A stretch of DNA of 64,000 nt from Isoetes taiwanensis (lineage: Eukaryota; Streptophyta; Lycopodiopsida; Isoetales; Isoetaceae). How positions within the stretch are numbered: position 1 is the stretch's first letter; each line of letters begins with the position of its first letter. Where the stretch lies: assembly GCA_021234155.1 (NCBI GenBank), contig JAJEKV010000078.1:2108001-2172000 (forward strand). The letters run 5' to 3'. The notes beneath the pieces are model-generated. The model was given only the letters and a program-made list of their open reading frames with translations. It searched no databases and was not told the DNA's origin. The translations under genes and the position numbers were made by a program. Shown here piece after piece: positions 1 to 10,259 of the stretch.

Positions 1-1949
1 AGAAGGCAAATTGACTCTTCTAGACGTGCTCCTATCAGGACCGCAAGAATATATTCCCTCCTTTGTGTGCTCGAACAGCTGAACAACTGGAGATGCTTTT
101 CCAAAAACTGTGGTCCTTGCAACATCAATCTATTGCATAACCTTGCCACCTAGACATCCTTACAACAACAACTCTTTCCGATACAACATTCTGACAACTG
201 GCAACAATTTGCGGTCATATTGTACTTTTGAAAGTAATGCAAGTCCTAGGGCCTTGTGAATCCAATTCAAGGGAAATTAGTTAGGATGAAACTACACATG
301 GGGACATTTATTTGTTTCGTATAGTTAGAAAGGTTTGTCCATCAAATGGTGGTCAAACGTCCATAAGCATAATGCATGGTCCCATTGAGCAACAAATTGT
401 ACCTTGTGCAAATTGAAGGACCAGTATTTGCATTAGAATGAAAGTGGATAAAAGATTTAGGACTGTGGAAGACAGTACATTGTTTGTGGCTGTTGTGCAT
501 CCTTATTCTTTGATTCTTGGAACAATAGGAAGAATAGTGTAGTATTTGTCCATATGTATAACTAAATTTGTTAATTTACAACCTAGCTTGCCTGGGGACC
601 CATTGCCATTATATTCCTAAGATCCTATGGATCCATTGCGTGTAGCAAATACATGGCAAGTTATTAACAATTGGACCTTTCCTTATCAAAGAGTGGTATA
701 TGCAATTAGACAACGTCACATCTATGACTTTAATTGTCATGACCCACTTCTTGACCTTAATACTTTTGTTACCACAAGGTATCATTCTTTTGATGTCATT
801 CTTTTGATTATTGTCATATGTTCATCACTACAGCCTGAAGTTTTAGGTCGTGCATATGAGAAGTGGATAGCGGCGGATACATTTGATATAAATTTGTATC
901 ATATAAAATGGTATAGCATGCAATCATTCACTGTAGGATGAAAGTTACCATTTGCACTTATTGCATGAAGTTACTTAAAATCATTTGAAGTAGATTAAGT
1001 GTCTTATCAACCTGTTCATACAACTTTGTTGGAATATATTCTCTTTGTTTTAAATCACCCACAAAGCCAGGCCATGACAATGTCTTAGATGGACCAGTAG
1101 ATAATAATGATATGAGGACATGGAGCTAAATTGAAGCTGAAAGAAAGAACTAGTATTTAAAAACAGAACTTGAAACTCCTAATGTCATGGCGTGCTTTCA
1201 ATTCTTGTAATCTGGTGAGAATTTTTTAATGCCCCCTTCTACTTTCTATCCTATTATATTTTTTATGGCAATTTGATTGTTATCTAGACTATGATCACAT
1301 TTATACATGGATATTTCATAGAATGTGTTGAAATTTATTCTTAGGCCTTTTGACCTTCCTAAATCAATGCCACATAAAAGTTTTATCGATTGACTCCGAG
1401 TTATGGCTTTGCATATTAGAGAACTGTGAAGAATATGAATTTCTCTTATTTGAAGCATATATAATTGCTCTATTCTTCTTCGTCTAGAAGCAAATATTCA
1501 GAATATGCAATTGTTGATGAGTACTATTCACCTTGGGACTTTTTAATGCTAAATTATCCTTGCAATATCCCCTAGCTATGACATAATGAGCCAAGTCAAT
1601 CATTACAACAAATTAAAAGGACAAAATGGATAAATCTTATATTTGAACTTGATGGATATCAAGTCTTTTGAAGGGCCATGAGAATCTATATAATTTTGAG
1701 GCGTAAAATTCTCAATGTGTCACAGTCTGCATAGAAAATAAAGATAAGCTTATTCTAAATACTGCTTAAACAATTTCGCAACAAGTGATATCTTAGATAT
1801 CTTACTGTTTATTTCTAAGCATGGCATGTAGAAGGCATGTAGAACAGGTAGTAACTCTACATATTATTTTGGAGTTTTGGCATCTCACGTTATCAAATAT
1901 TATGATTTGGATTTAATGTATATGCTAGCAACACTTCATGGATGCTTAC

Positions 1950-2072
1950 ATCAATCAAGTTCCAGACTTCTATTGAAGCCTTTAATAAAAGTTCAAAGTT
2001 CAAAACTTTAACATCTAATGCTTTACAAATCCAATCAAGCTCCAGAGTTCTATTGAAGCCTTTAATAAAAAT
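1950..2072. repeat. Tandem duplication, about 81-bp unit
   Basis: A block containing TCTATTGAAGCCTTTAATAA occurs near 1970 and again near 2050, with matching sequence on either side (CAATCAAG, then TCCAGA). This gives two imperfect units in direct orientation. Confidence 0.7.
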
Positions 2073-2208
2073 TTCAAAGCTCCAACATCTAATTCTTCAT
2101 CAAAAGGAGGTCCAGATTCTTTTCTTTCAAATATACCAATCCTATGGTTAGAACAAAACCATTTTGTCTTCCCTAATCATTGTGCCTAAACTGATTGGTA
2201 TGGGAATA

Positions 2209-2338
2209 AACACAGACTAGGATAAAATTGCAAAAGTAGAAACGTGTATATGTTGCACATATTGTTATGTAAGCTAACACAGACTACGATAAAATTGCAA
2301 AAGTAGAAATGTGTATATGTTGTATATATTACATCCAG
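2209..2338. repeat. Tandem duplication, 67-bp unit
   Basis: Two direct copies begin at 2209 and 2276 with AACACAGACTA and run through ATAAAATTGCAAAAGTAGAA. They differ at a few positions, mostly in the last third. Confidence 0.8.
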
Positions 2339-2415
2339 GTTGCAATTGTGTGACAGCTATGATCTGCAATTCACATGTCATGAACGTTTAGAAAGTCATA
2401 TTTGAAGGGTTTCAG

Positions 2416-3385
2416 CCATAGTTACGAAACACGGCCACGGGAAACGCAACGGCTCTTCAAATTTTAGAAAACGGAAACGGCAACAGAACACGGAAACGAA
2501 TAACACGGGAATATTCTTTAAAATACTAACTTTTTAAAATATATAAAAAAAATAAAATTTCAGCGAAATTCAAAATATTGAGATTAAGAAAGGACTGTAG
2601 TGCTGTAGTGGTGGTGTGACAGTATATAATATTTTTTTTATCTCCCCTGTAGAATCGAGTGATGCTATTTATATTTCTTTTATATGTTTTTCGTTGATGT
2701 CCACAAGAGCGACACATGCTTGGTGGAGCTTAAGGAGCCTTCAATGTGACGGATCTTGGACAAAACATATCTTGGCAAAAGCAGATCCGGGCAGATATCT
2801 CCGAGGCCGAGGCATCAATCCGGCCCGGCCATCTCAATCCGGCGAGCATCCGGCCAAAGATCTTGGCCGACACAACCCGGGGCTCTTAGGCCATACAGTC
2901 AGTCCCGGAAGCAAAAGGGACAATGAAGCAAAAAGGTTTTGCATCCACGGAGCATCGGAAGACCCGATCCGAACAAAATAAATGGAGAACAGGGGAACCG
3001 ATGGGCGGGAAAGTTGTGGATATGTGGAAAATCTGCAACAGAGGCAATCTAATCTGAGAAAACGGCCATTGCATTTCCGGTTTCAAGCTACAACACCGTT
3101 TACGGCTTTCGAAACCCGGCTCTCCACGAAACCCGGCTCTGCGGGAAAAAAATGGGCATACCACGGGTGGGCGAAAGTGAGCTCTCACGGAAATAATATT
3201 TGTTCTGATTCGGCAAATTTTGCATACCCGCCCGTTGTTGCAAGAACACGGTGTTTCTAACCAACCACGCCGTGGTTCGTTTCAAACCAAAAGCCCGCGG
3301 TGGTTCGCGTGTTTGCCCGCAGTGTTGAAAAAAAAGCGTGGTAGCCGTGGGCCCGCGGCGAAAACGGCCGTGTTTGTAACTATGG
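2416..3385. mobile_element. Non-autonomous DNA transposon with terminal inverted repeats
   Basis: The left end starts CCATAGTTACGAAACACGG. The right end is its inverted complement with one base difference (CCGTGTTTGTAACTATGG, ending at 3385). Subterminal sequence is rich in short ACACGG/AAACGG repeats, as in many MITE-like elements. The 970-bp interior is clearly more GC-rich than both flanks and has no transposase-like frame. Its open frames (for example 2616-2981 +) look like by-products of GC content. The superfamily is undecided: the target-site duplication cannot be read because the Copia 5' LTR begins three bases after the right end. Confidence 0.75.
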
Positions 3386-3388
3386 TTT

Positions 3389-3995
3389 TGACATATAAGT
3401 CATGTAAATGGGAGAGCTTTGGCATGTGATATTACATTCTAATCTATGAGAAGCGGTGGCGATGGATTAGAATGTGCATCTTGACCTATGAGAAGCGGTG
3501 GCGATGGGTCAAAGTCAAAGGTGGCGGGTCAAAGTCAAAGGTGGCGAGGTACTACCCGGGTGTTGCTAGGCTCGCTAGAAATGGAAATCACCTACCCCAC
3601 GCACCCACTTAGGGTTTTGAGTTGACTAGTCAAAGTCAAAGTCAACTAGGGCGAAATTTAAAGGTCGACAAGTCTATCTACTCGGTTTTTAGGCAAGTTG
3701 TAGAACTTTCTATATAAAGGGGATGCACAAATTATCAAGTGGATGTACCCAGTTGGAAAGTAAATATACCTATAAATCTTTGGAGTGATGCCGCAATTAT
3801 ATATACTTGCGAGTGTAACATGAGAGGAGGAGATTATGGTAGCTATGTTATTGATTTGAATGATGATTATTGACTTGTACATGATCAAGTGAAAATTAGT
3901 GACCACTTTTGGCTTTTCACTAAGATCATAAAGTTGTAAATCTTGCTAGACATCTATCTTCGGTTTCTTGAGTATATTATCTTCAAATCTTATCA
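3389..3995 (+). repeat. Copia 5' LTR
   Basis: Starts TGACATATAAG and ends ATCTTATCA. It is about 607 bp and aligns along its length with 8232-8845. The upstream half holds repeated GGTCAAAGTCAAAGG blocks, and a TATA box (CTATATAAAG) lies at 3711-3720. This places U3 to the left and R/U5 to the right. Confidence 0.92.
3481..3650 (+). promoter_or_regulatory. W-box cluster in LTR U3 upstream of TATA box
   Basis: In about 170 bp there are nine matches to the W box TTGAC(C/T) on one strand or the other. They are TTGACC at 3481, then paired GGTCAA/AGTCAA motifs, then a TTGACTAGTCAA palindrome followed by two more AGTCAA. W boxes are the known binding sites of plant WRKY factors. The TATA box at 3711 is at a plausible distance downstream. 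A stress- or elicitor-responsive LTR promoter is inferred. The same arrangement is kept in the 3' LTR (about 8354-8490, TATA at about 8564). Confidence 0.6.
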
Positions 3996-4010
3996 CCGGT
4001 ATCGAGGCTA
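3996..4010 (+). other. Degenerate primer-binding site
   Basis: CCGGTATCGAGGC directly follows the LTR end. It resembles the complement of the plant initiator tRNA-Met 3' end (TGGTATCAGAGC) with small changes, as expected for a decayed Copia primer site. Confidence 0.6.
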
Positions 4011-4207
4011 ACATGTCTAGTAGATTTCTTTGCAAGTTTGTTGAACACAATAGATGTGTATAAAGGTGGACCAGGGGTTCGGTGTGGAAGGATGCCATCA
4101 ATATGTGTTAGAGGTGGAAGACCTCACGGGATCCGTAGATCCCGATGGGACTTGTGAGTGCTCAAACAAGGATCTTGGCAGTGCAGTCTGAGGATCTGCG
4201 GTGATCT

Positions 4208-5000
4208 GTGAGAGAAGTCTCTGAGGAGGGGACGCCTGCAGGTGGAGTTAGTGGCTCAACAGGAGGGAAGTCTCTGCAAGCTAAGGCCAAAGAAGCACAA
4301 GGGATCATCTCATGCAAGGTAAGTTCTATACGCCTTAAGCTTAGATCTCTTGGACCTAGAGACATGTGGAAGTTTCTGTTGAAGCATTATGAGGAAAAGA
4401 CTTCCTCGCAGATAGACCTTCTTGAAAATGAATTAAGAGGTTTAAAATTAAGAGAGGATGAAGATGTGGGAGAGTTCTTTAACAAGTTTGATAACTTAAT
4501 AGTAGATTTGCATGGTGCTGGAGTTGTAATCTCAGAGAGAAGTCAGGTTCTACAAATATCAAGAGCCATAGGTGACAATGAGACTCTGGCCTTATTCATA
4601 AGAAATTCATGCAAGTCTAGGGAAGAAGCTGAAACTACCTTAAGAACTGAATGGGAACAAAAGAAGATCTTAAGGCAAAATGAAGACACTCCTGAAATTT
4701 TTGTTTTGTAAAGAGAAAGGAAAAGGTTGTGTGTTATAAATCGTCATGAGTCGGGACACTATAAAAAATGAGTGCCCTAAGCTTAAGAGAGATTTAAATT
4801 GCTATACATGTGGAGGAAGAGGTCATATAGCATCAAAATGTCCAACACCAAAGGGGTTTGGAAAATCTAGAGGAAGAGGAGAATCTAGCGAGGCGGTCGG
4901 GGGAGAGGAAGAGGTCGAGGCTATGAGAAAGCATATGTTGCTCAAGAACGGGAGATCAATGAAAAAGGGGTTACTTGAGGAAATAGCGAGGATGAGGTAA
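4208..5000 (+). pseudogene. Copia gag with zinc knuckle
   Basis: The frame 4208-4711 encodes a Copia-type gag polypeptide. It contains a stretch around FLLKHYEEKTSSQ followed by LLENELRGLKLREDEDV, typical of the gag-polypeptide (UBN2) family. After a frame change, 4746-5000 carries the CCHC nucleic-acid knuckle CYTCGGRGHIASKC (C-x2-C-x4-H-x4-C) and an arginine/glycine-rich tail. In a working element this protein packages the RNA. Here gag is split between frames and its N-terminus is unclear, since CTG/GTG-like starts in the frame are not credible plant starts. Confidence 0.85.
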
Positions 5001-5017
5001 ACATTGAATTTGCTATT

Positions 5018-6413
5018 GTGCATGAAAGTGTTGGCACTAATGAATCCGATCATTTGATAGTTGATAGTGGAGCCGAAAGATCGAGTGAGTCAATCTACCC
5101 AGCTTTTGAAGAATATATCAACTACAAGCTCGAAAAAAATACAAGTTGGAAATGGAGCTCTTCAAGAAGTAAAAGGAAGGGGTTTGCTTTGCAGCTTAGA
5201 AGATCTTGAAGGCAATATTGTGAATATAGAAGATGTTTTGTGTGTCCCGACCATAATCGAAATTTAATTTCTGTTAGCCCGACTTTTGTGATTTGGGATA
5301 TAGAGTTGTGTTTGAAGGAGACAAATGTAATGTATTTCTGAACAATGAATTGAAGTTTTTTGCTAAAAGAGTTGGCAATCTATTTGAGATGGATAGTGTT
5401 GTGCATCATAGCATAAATACAATTCAAGAAGAGAGTGTAGATCTATGGCATAAAAGATTGGCACACACAAATTGCAAAAATTTGAAATGGTTGCTTAAGC
5501 AAGGTTACATAAATTATCATGACAACCAAGTCAAATGAGTTTATTTGTGAAGGATGTGCTTTGGGCAAACTAAACAGCTGCCATTTGCTAAAAGTAAAAC
5601 AAGGGCTCAAAGAAATTCTCGAGTTAGTGCATCTTGATTTATGTGGTCCCTTAAATGTGCAAAAGCGTAACTAATAAAAGATACTTTATAACGTTCCTGA
5701 GATGACTATAGCGGAAAATGTAGAACATATTGTTTGACAAGAAAATCTCAAGCATTAAGTGTTTTCAAACAATATGTGGCTGAAATGGAAAGAGAGACCA
5801 ATCTCAAACTCAAATGTATTAGATCGGATAGAGGGGGTGAATATCTTGTAAAGCAATTTAAACAATGCCCAGGGGGAATTAAGAGACAGTTAACCTGCAG
5901 GATACTCACCTCGAAGAAACGGAGTTTGAGAAAGAAAGAACGGGACATTAATGGATGCAGTCAGAGCCATGATAAAAGGAAGTGGTCCGCCAACAAGCTT
6001 TGGGAAGAGGCATTACAAACTTCGTGTGTTAATACAAAACATGCGCCTACTGACAAGTTTAAAGGGAAACATCCCGGATGCTATATGGAATCGGATAAAA
6101 ATATAAACTATGAGAAGCTAAAAGCATTTGGATGTTTAGTTTATGCACATGTTCCCTCTTGAATTGAGAAAGAAACTAGACAACAAGGCTGAAGTTGGAT
6201 TTCTTGTAGGCTATGATGAGCATTCTAAAGGATATAGAATATATGTCCCGAGAATCAAAGACTGTATCGGTCAGTGAGATGTCTTATTTAATGAGCACAT
6301 ACTTTATAAAGATAGATACAAAAAGGGAACCAAAATTGTCACAACAAGACCGAGAGATGCCTATGTTTGATTTAGATGATGCGATGATTATGAAGAAGAA
6401 AAGCAGGACTTGA
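5018..6413 (+). pseudogene. Copia protease and integrase region, frameshifted
   Basis: The aspartic-protease signature appears as IVDSGAE near 5060. The GAG-pre-integrase motif LWHKRLAHTNCKNLK follows near 5440-5490, then CEGCALGK of the integrase zinc region in another frame. The integrase core is recognisable by IRSDRGGEYL at about 5819-5848 and by AFGCLVYAHVP near 6124-6158. Stops and frame changes at about 5210, 5538, 5640 and 6160 break the protein. The histidines and cysteines of the zinc region are spread over two frames. Confidence 0.85.
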
Positions 6414-6489
6414 GTACAGCAGAAATGGAGAGTCCAACAATGCAAACTGAAATGGAGACTCGAGAGTCCGCATTTAAGGTCGGGGTCAA

Positions 6490-8205
6490 TTGGTCATCAT
6501 ATGGAAAAAAAGAAAAGGAAAACTTCAAAAGAAAAAATTAGTAGAGGAAGCTAAACTAGAGGAGGGAAAATTATATGGCGTAGATGATGAGTCGGGGAAA
6601 AGTAGAAGACACGTTACATTTGAGCGGAGGCAGATTATGGCTATTTTAGAAGATGAAATCATTCCACAAAACTTTGAAGATGCTCTACAAAGTCAGGACA
6701 AAGATAAGTGGATAGCTGCCATGAATGATGAACTCAAATCCTTTGAAGAAACTAAAACTTATGACCTTGTCAAGGCCGATAGCAAACAAAATGTAATTGG
6801 AAGCAAGTGGTTGTACAAAGTAAAAGTAAATCCTGATGGCAGCAAAGAAATTTAAAGGCAAGGCTGGTTGCTCAAGGTTACACACACGAAAAAAGGGAAG
6901 AGATTATGATGAAACCTATTCTCCTATAGTCAAGCTCACGAGCATTAGAGTTTTGCTTGCTATGGCAAATGCATTAAATTTAGAGCTGCATCACATGGAT
7001 GTGAAGACAGCATTCTTAAATGCCACACTTGAGGAGGAGGCTTATATGAAGCAAGCTCCAGGATATTCACATGGCAAGGATATGGTCCGAAACTCAATAG
7101 GGCGATCTATATGGGCTGAAAACAAATCACCAAGAGAATGGTACTTATGTATAAATGGTTTCTTACAAGAACAGGGCTTTGAAAAGTTACATAATGATGG
7201 AAATCTCTATAGATTTGAAGAGGATGGAGAATATTGCATGATAGCCTTATATGTGGATGATTGTATCATGATTGCAAATTCTTTGAAAATCCTCAACAGG
7301 TGTGAAAGCATTTTAAAGTCAAGGTTTCAAATGTCAGATCTGGGTGAACTGAGGAAGTTTCTTGGAATTGAGGTTATCAGGGATAGGAAGCAGAAATGGA
7401 TAAAATTGCATCAAAGAACACATATAGAAAATATGCTCAAAAGGTTCAAGCTGGTTGAGGCAAAACCATCCAAAATTCCAATGACAACAGGGCATAGGCT
7501 GACCGATGTTCACAACGTCTCAAATGATGAAGAAAATAAAATGGAAAATGTACCATATAGAGCATTGATTGGGTGCCTGCTCTTTTCGCAAAGCGGACAC
7601 CACGACGACATTGCCTATCTTTGTAAACATCTTGAGCAGAAGGAATCATGATGCTACTAAAGAACATTGGGAGGCAGCCAAGCGAGTTCTCAAATATCTA
7701 AAGGGAACACAAACTCATGGTATATGTTTTGATAGAAAACCTAACTATGACTTGTTATAGTGATGCAGATTGGGGAGGAGATCTGCATATTCTGGCTATG
7801 CAATATATTTAGGAGGAGGTGTCATAACCTGGAGGTGCAAGAAACAAGCGGTGGCAATGAGTTCAATTTGAAGCGAAATATCTTTGCATCATCCTTAAAA
7901 ATTTGCCGAGAGAATTAGTTTGGTTAAGAAGATTGTTGGATGAGTTAGGATGTATGCAAAAAAGATCCTCTGAAATATGGTGTGATCGAAGAGTTGTATT
8001 ACAATTGTAAAAATCCAATTATTCCATGCCGTAACCAAGCACATTGAACTAAGTATGCACTTCATACACGAGATTTAGCAGAGAAGAATCTCATACAAAT
8101 GAGATATGTGGAAACCAATAGTCAAAAAGTAGCGATGTGTTTACAAAAGCATTGTCCGAGGTAAAATTTGTAAAATTGAGAGAGCAATTAAATGTAGCGG
8201 ACTTA
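6490..8205 (+). pseudogene. Copia reverse transcriptase and RNase H, frameshifted
   Basis: The RVT_2 domain starts in frame 6490-6855 (DKWIAAMNDELKSFEE, then GSKWLYKVKVNPDG). It shifts frame and continues in 6836-7651 with YSPIVKLTSIRVLLAMAN, MDVKTAFLN and the catalytic YVDD at about 7252. SDLGELRKFLGIEV follows. The RNase H part (7569-8205) is recognisable in pieces, for example LRRLLDELGC and VFTKALSEVKF, but contains several stops. The catalytic YVDD is intact although the frame is not. Confidence 0.9.
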
Positions 8206-8212
8206 TAAGGCT

Positions 8213-8231
8213 GAAGGAGGAGTGAAGGGTT
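8213..8231 (+). other. Polypurine tract of the Copia element
   Basis: A purine-rich run GAAGGAGGAGTGAAGGG lies immediately before the TGAG start of the 3' LTR, the expected position for the plus-strand primer. Confidence 0.75.
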
Positions 8232-8845
8232 TGAGATATAAGTCATGTAAATGGGAGAGCTTTGGCATGTGATATTACATTCTAATCTATGAGAAGCGTT
8301 AAGCGGTGGATTAGAATGTGCATAATGACCTATGAGAAGCAAAGATGGCGATGGGTCAAAGTCAAAGGTGGCGGGTCAAAGTCATAGGTGGCGGTGTACT
8401 ACCCGGGTGTTGCTAGGCTCAAGCTAGAAATGCGTCACCTACCCCACGCCACTTAGGGTTTTGAGTTGACTAGTCAAAGTCAAAGTCAACTAGGGCCGAA
8501 ATTTAAGGTCAGCAAGTCTATCTACTCCAGATTTTTAGGCAAGTTGTAGAACTTTCTATATAAAGGGGATGCACAAATTATCAAGTGGATGTACCCAGAT
8601 TGGAAAGTAAATATACCTATAAATGCTGGAGTGATGCACATATTATATATACTTGCAGGGCGTGTAACATGAGAGGAGGAGATTATGGGCGCTATGTTAT
8701 TGATTTGAATGATGATTATTGACTTGTACATGATCAAGTGAAAATTAGTGACCACTTTTTGGCTTTTCACTAAGATCATAAAGTTGTAAATCTTGCTAGA
8801 CATCTATCTTCAGTTTCTTGAGTATATTATCTTCAAATCTTATCA
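8232..8845 (+). repeat. Copia 3' LTR
   Basis: Starts TGAGATATAAG and ends ATCTTATCA. It is about 614 bp and collinear with the 5' LTR, including the W-box-rich U3 and TATA box. Differences from the 5' copy are single-base changes and short indels. Confidence 0.92.
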
Positions 8846-9432
8846 ATATTCACACGTCGTGAACATTTAGAAAGCCATATAGAGGTAGAACTTTACATTT
8901 GTTCATAATAGATGCATTTTATTGTGATTAACATGCATGTGTTGCATTTGTTCATGATGCATGCACATGTTCTTTAACCATCTCTCACAATATTTTGAGA
9001 TAACTCTATCAGATTTGGCAAGCAATCCACAAATTAATAAATAGCTCGAGATAAACTATTGGTAGCAAGGCTTAGATTTTGAGATACTCAATGCTATCTA
9101 TGAGGCAATATAAACGGCATTGGCTAGAGCATGCCAGTATTCTCTTTTAGGGATCATAGGAGGATCTTAGATTAATTTAAGATAAGAACATAAATAAATC
9201 AGGAGGAATAAGAATTGTATTTCATTAAAGCACACAGTTAACTACCCAACCAAATCCACTTCAGAATGGAAATATGGAAAATTTATCACATGGGCTCTGA
9301 GTATTGGCTTATCAAATTAGTCACTCTACTCCCACCTCCAGCTGGTTTGGTTTTGGCTGCTTTCTCTTTTTTCATGTAACACTGACAAGTCAGCAAGTGC
9401 TCTATTTCTAAACGAGGTGCACCCTGGACTAC
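8846..9432. other. No gene seen between the Copia element and SINE copies
   Basis: The first 35 bases resemble 2369-2402 upstream of the transposon cluster. The rest is AT-rich with GCATG-type short repeats around 8930-8965 and no coding signal. Confidence 0.5.
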
Positions 9433-9712
9433 CACAACATCCGGATTAAAATTACGATTCTATGAGCGGATCATTATATTGGGGCCTCTGGGCACCTCTC
9501 GTTTCGCTTATAGTCATCCCTCTCGTTTCGCTTATAGTCATTTATGATTGGAGGCACCTATGATTTTAAAATTTGAGGGAATATTCAACCTCTATACGGT
9601 TTTTCCTAAGATTTTAGAATATGAAATACGGGGGTTCGAACCTCTACCAAAATAACTCAATGTCCTAATAAGACTACTTTAACCAATGCACCCAATGAGC
9701 TAATGTGATTAT
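9433..9712 (-). mobile_element. tRNA-derived SINE, copy 1
   Basis: On the minus strand the 5' end reads TTAGCTCATTGGGTGC, matching an RNA polymerase III A box. About 60 bp further is GAGGTTCGAACCCCC, a near-perfect B box (plus-strand 9631-9643). A roughly 210-bp tRNA-unrelated body follows and is shared with copy 2, including GTGCCCAGAGGCCCCAA and GTGGTAGTCCAG. A/B box spacing and a shared body fit a tRNA-derived SINE. The exact 3' end is uncertain. Confidence 0.75.
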
Positions 9713-9737
9713 TTTTTATCTTGAATCCATTTTTTTT

Positions 9738-9848
9738 TAATAACAACTTATTCAATTGTTTTACGGAAATATAGTTTATGGTTTCAGGAATTGTTATTTT
9801 TACATCCATATCAAATCCCACTGGAACCCCCTGTTATTTTGCTACATA
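9738..9848. repeat. Dispersed repeat shared with 19801-19922
   Basis: About 110 bp, including AATTCAATTGTTTTA-like sequence, ATCCATATCAAATCCC and ACCCCCTGTTATTTTGCTAC, recurs at 19801-19922 in the same orientation with about ten differences. Here it sits between two SINE copies; there it abuts a LINE fragment. Its class is unknown. Confidence 0.75.
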
Positions 9849-9859
9849 CTCATTCTGGA

Positions 9860-10213
9860 CTACCACAGTCATCGGATTCACTGATCCTAAGATCCAGAAC
9901 GTATGTTGGGGCCTCTGGGCACCTCTCGTTTCGCTTATTGTCATTTATGATTGGAGGCCCCTATGATTTTAAAATATGAAATACGATTTCGCTTGTCTAA
10001 GGTTTTGAGAGAATATCCAACCTCTATACAGCTTTGCCTAAGATTTTAGATACGATTTTGTTTGTCTAAGGTTTTGAGGGAATATCCAACTTCTATACAG
10101 CTTTGCCTAAGATTTTAGAATATGAAATACGGGGGTTCGAACCGCTTTACCAAAATAAATCAATATCCTAATAAGACTACTTTAACCAATGTACCCAGTG
10201 AGCTAATGTGATT
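9860..10213 (-). mobile_element. tRNA-derived SINE, copy 2 with internal duplication
   Basis: Same orientation and order as copy 1. The A box (AGCTCACTGGGTAC on the minus strand, near 10193-10207) and B box (GGTTCGAACCCCC, near 10132-10145) are kept. The body contains an extra direct duplication: a segment of about 65 bp with TTTGTCTAAGGTTTTGAG and CTATACAGCTTTGCCTAAG appears twice (about 9987-10050 and 10055-10120). The two SINE copies lie head-to-tail about 150 bp apart. Confidence 0.75.
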
Positions 10214-10259
10214 ATTTTTTATCTTGAATCCATATTTTTTTTTTGCCCTAGGGGGCAAA

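Larger units (their letters stand above)
1..2415. other. AT-rich intergenic stretch, no gene recognised
   Basis: I see no convincing gene. The longest open frame here is 627-941 (+, about 104 codons). It shows no motif I recognise, and its composition is like the surrounding AT-rich sequence. The stretch does contain two short tandem duplications, listed separately. Sequence near 2369-2402 recurs just after the Copia element at 8848-8881. Confidence 0.5.
3389..8845 (+). mobile_element. Nearly full-length, decayed Ty1/Copia LTR retrotransposon
   Basis: Two direct LTRs (3389-3995 and 8232-8845) flank a gag-pol region. Domains run in Copia order: gag, CCHC zinc knuckle, protease, GAG-pre-integrase, integrase, reverse transcriptase, RNase H. 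A primer-binding-like site follows the 5' LTR, and a polypurine tract (about 8213-8231) precedes the 3' LTR. The order integrase before reverse transcriptase is diagnostic of Copia. Several frameshifts and stops break the coding region, so it cannot encode its own proteins as read. The LTRs differ by scattered substitutions and small indels, so the insertion is not recent. No matching 5-bp target duplication was found (ggttt before, atatt after). Confidence 0.95.

Noticed and set aside
2616-3260. Open frames on both strands inside the 970-bp transposon as genes
   Set aside because: They overlap in several frames, reflect high GC content, and show no transposase motif.
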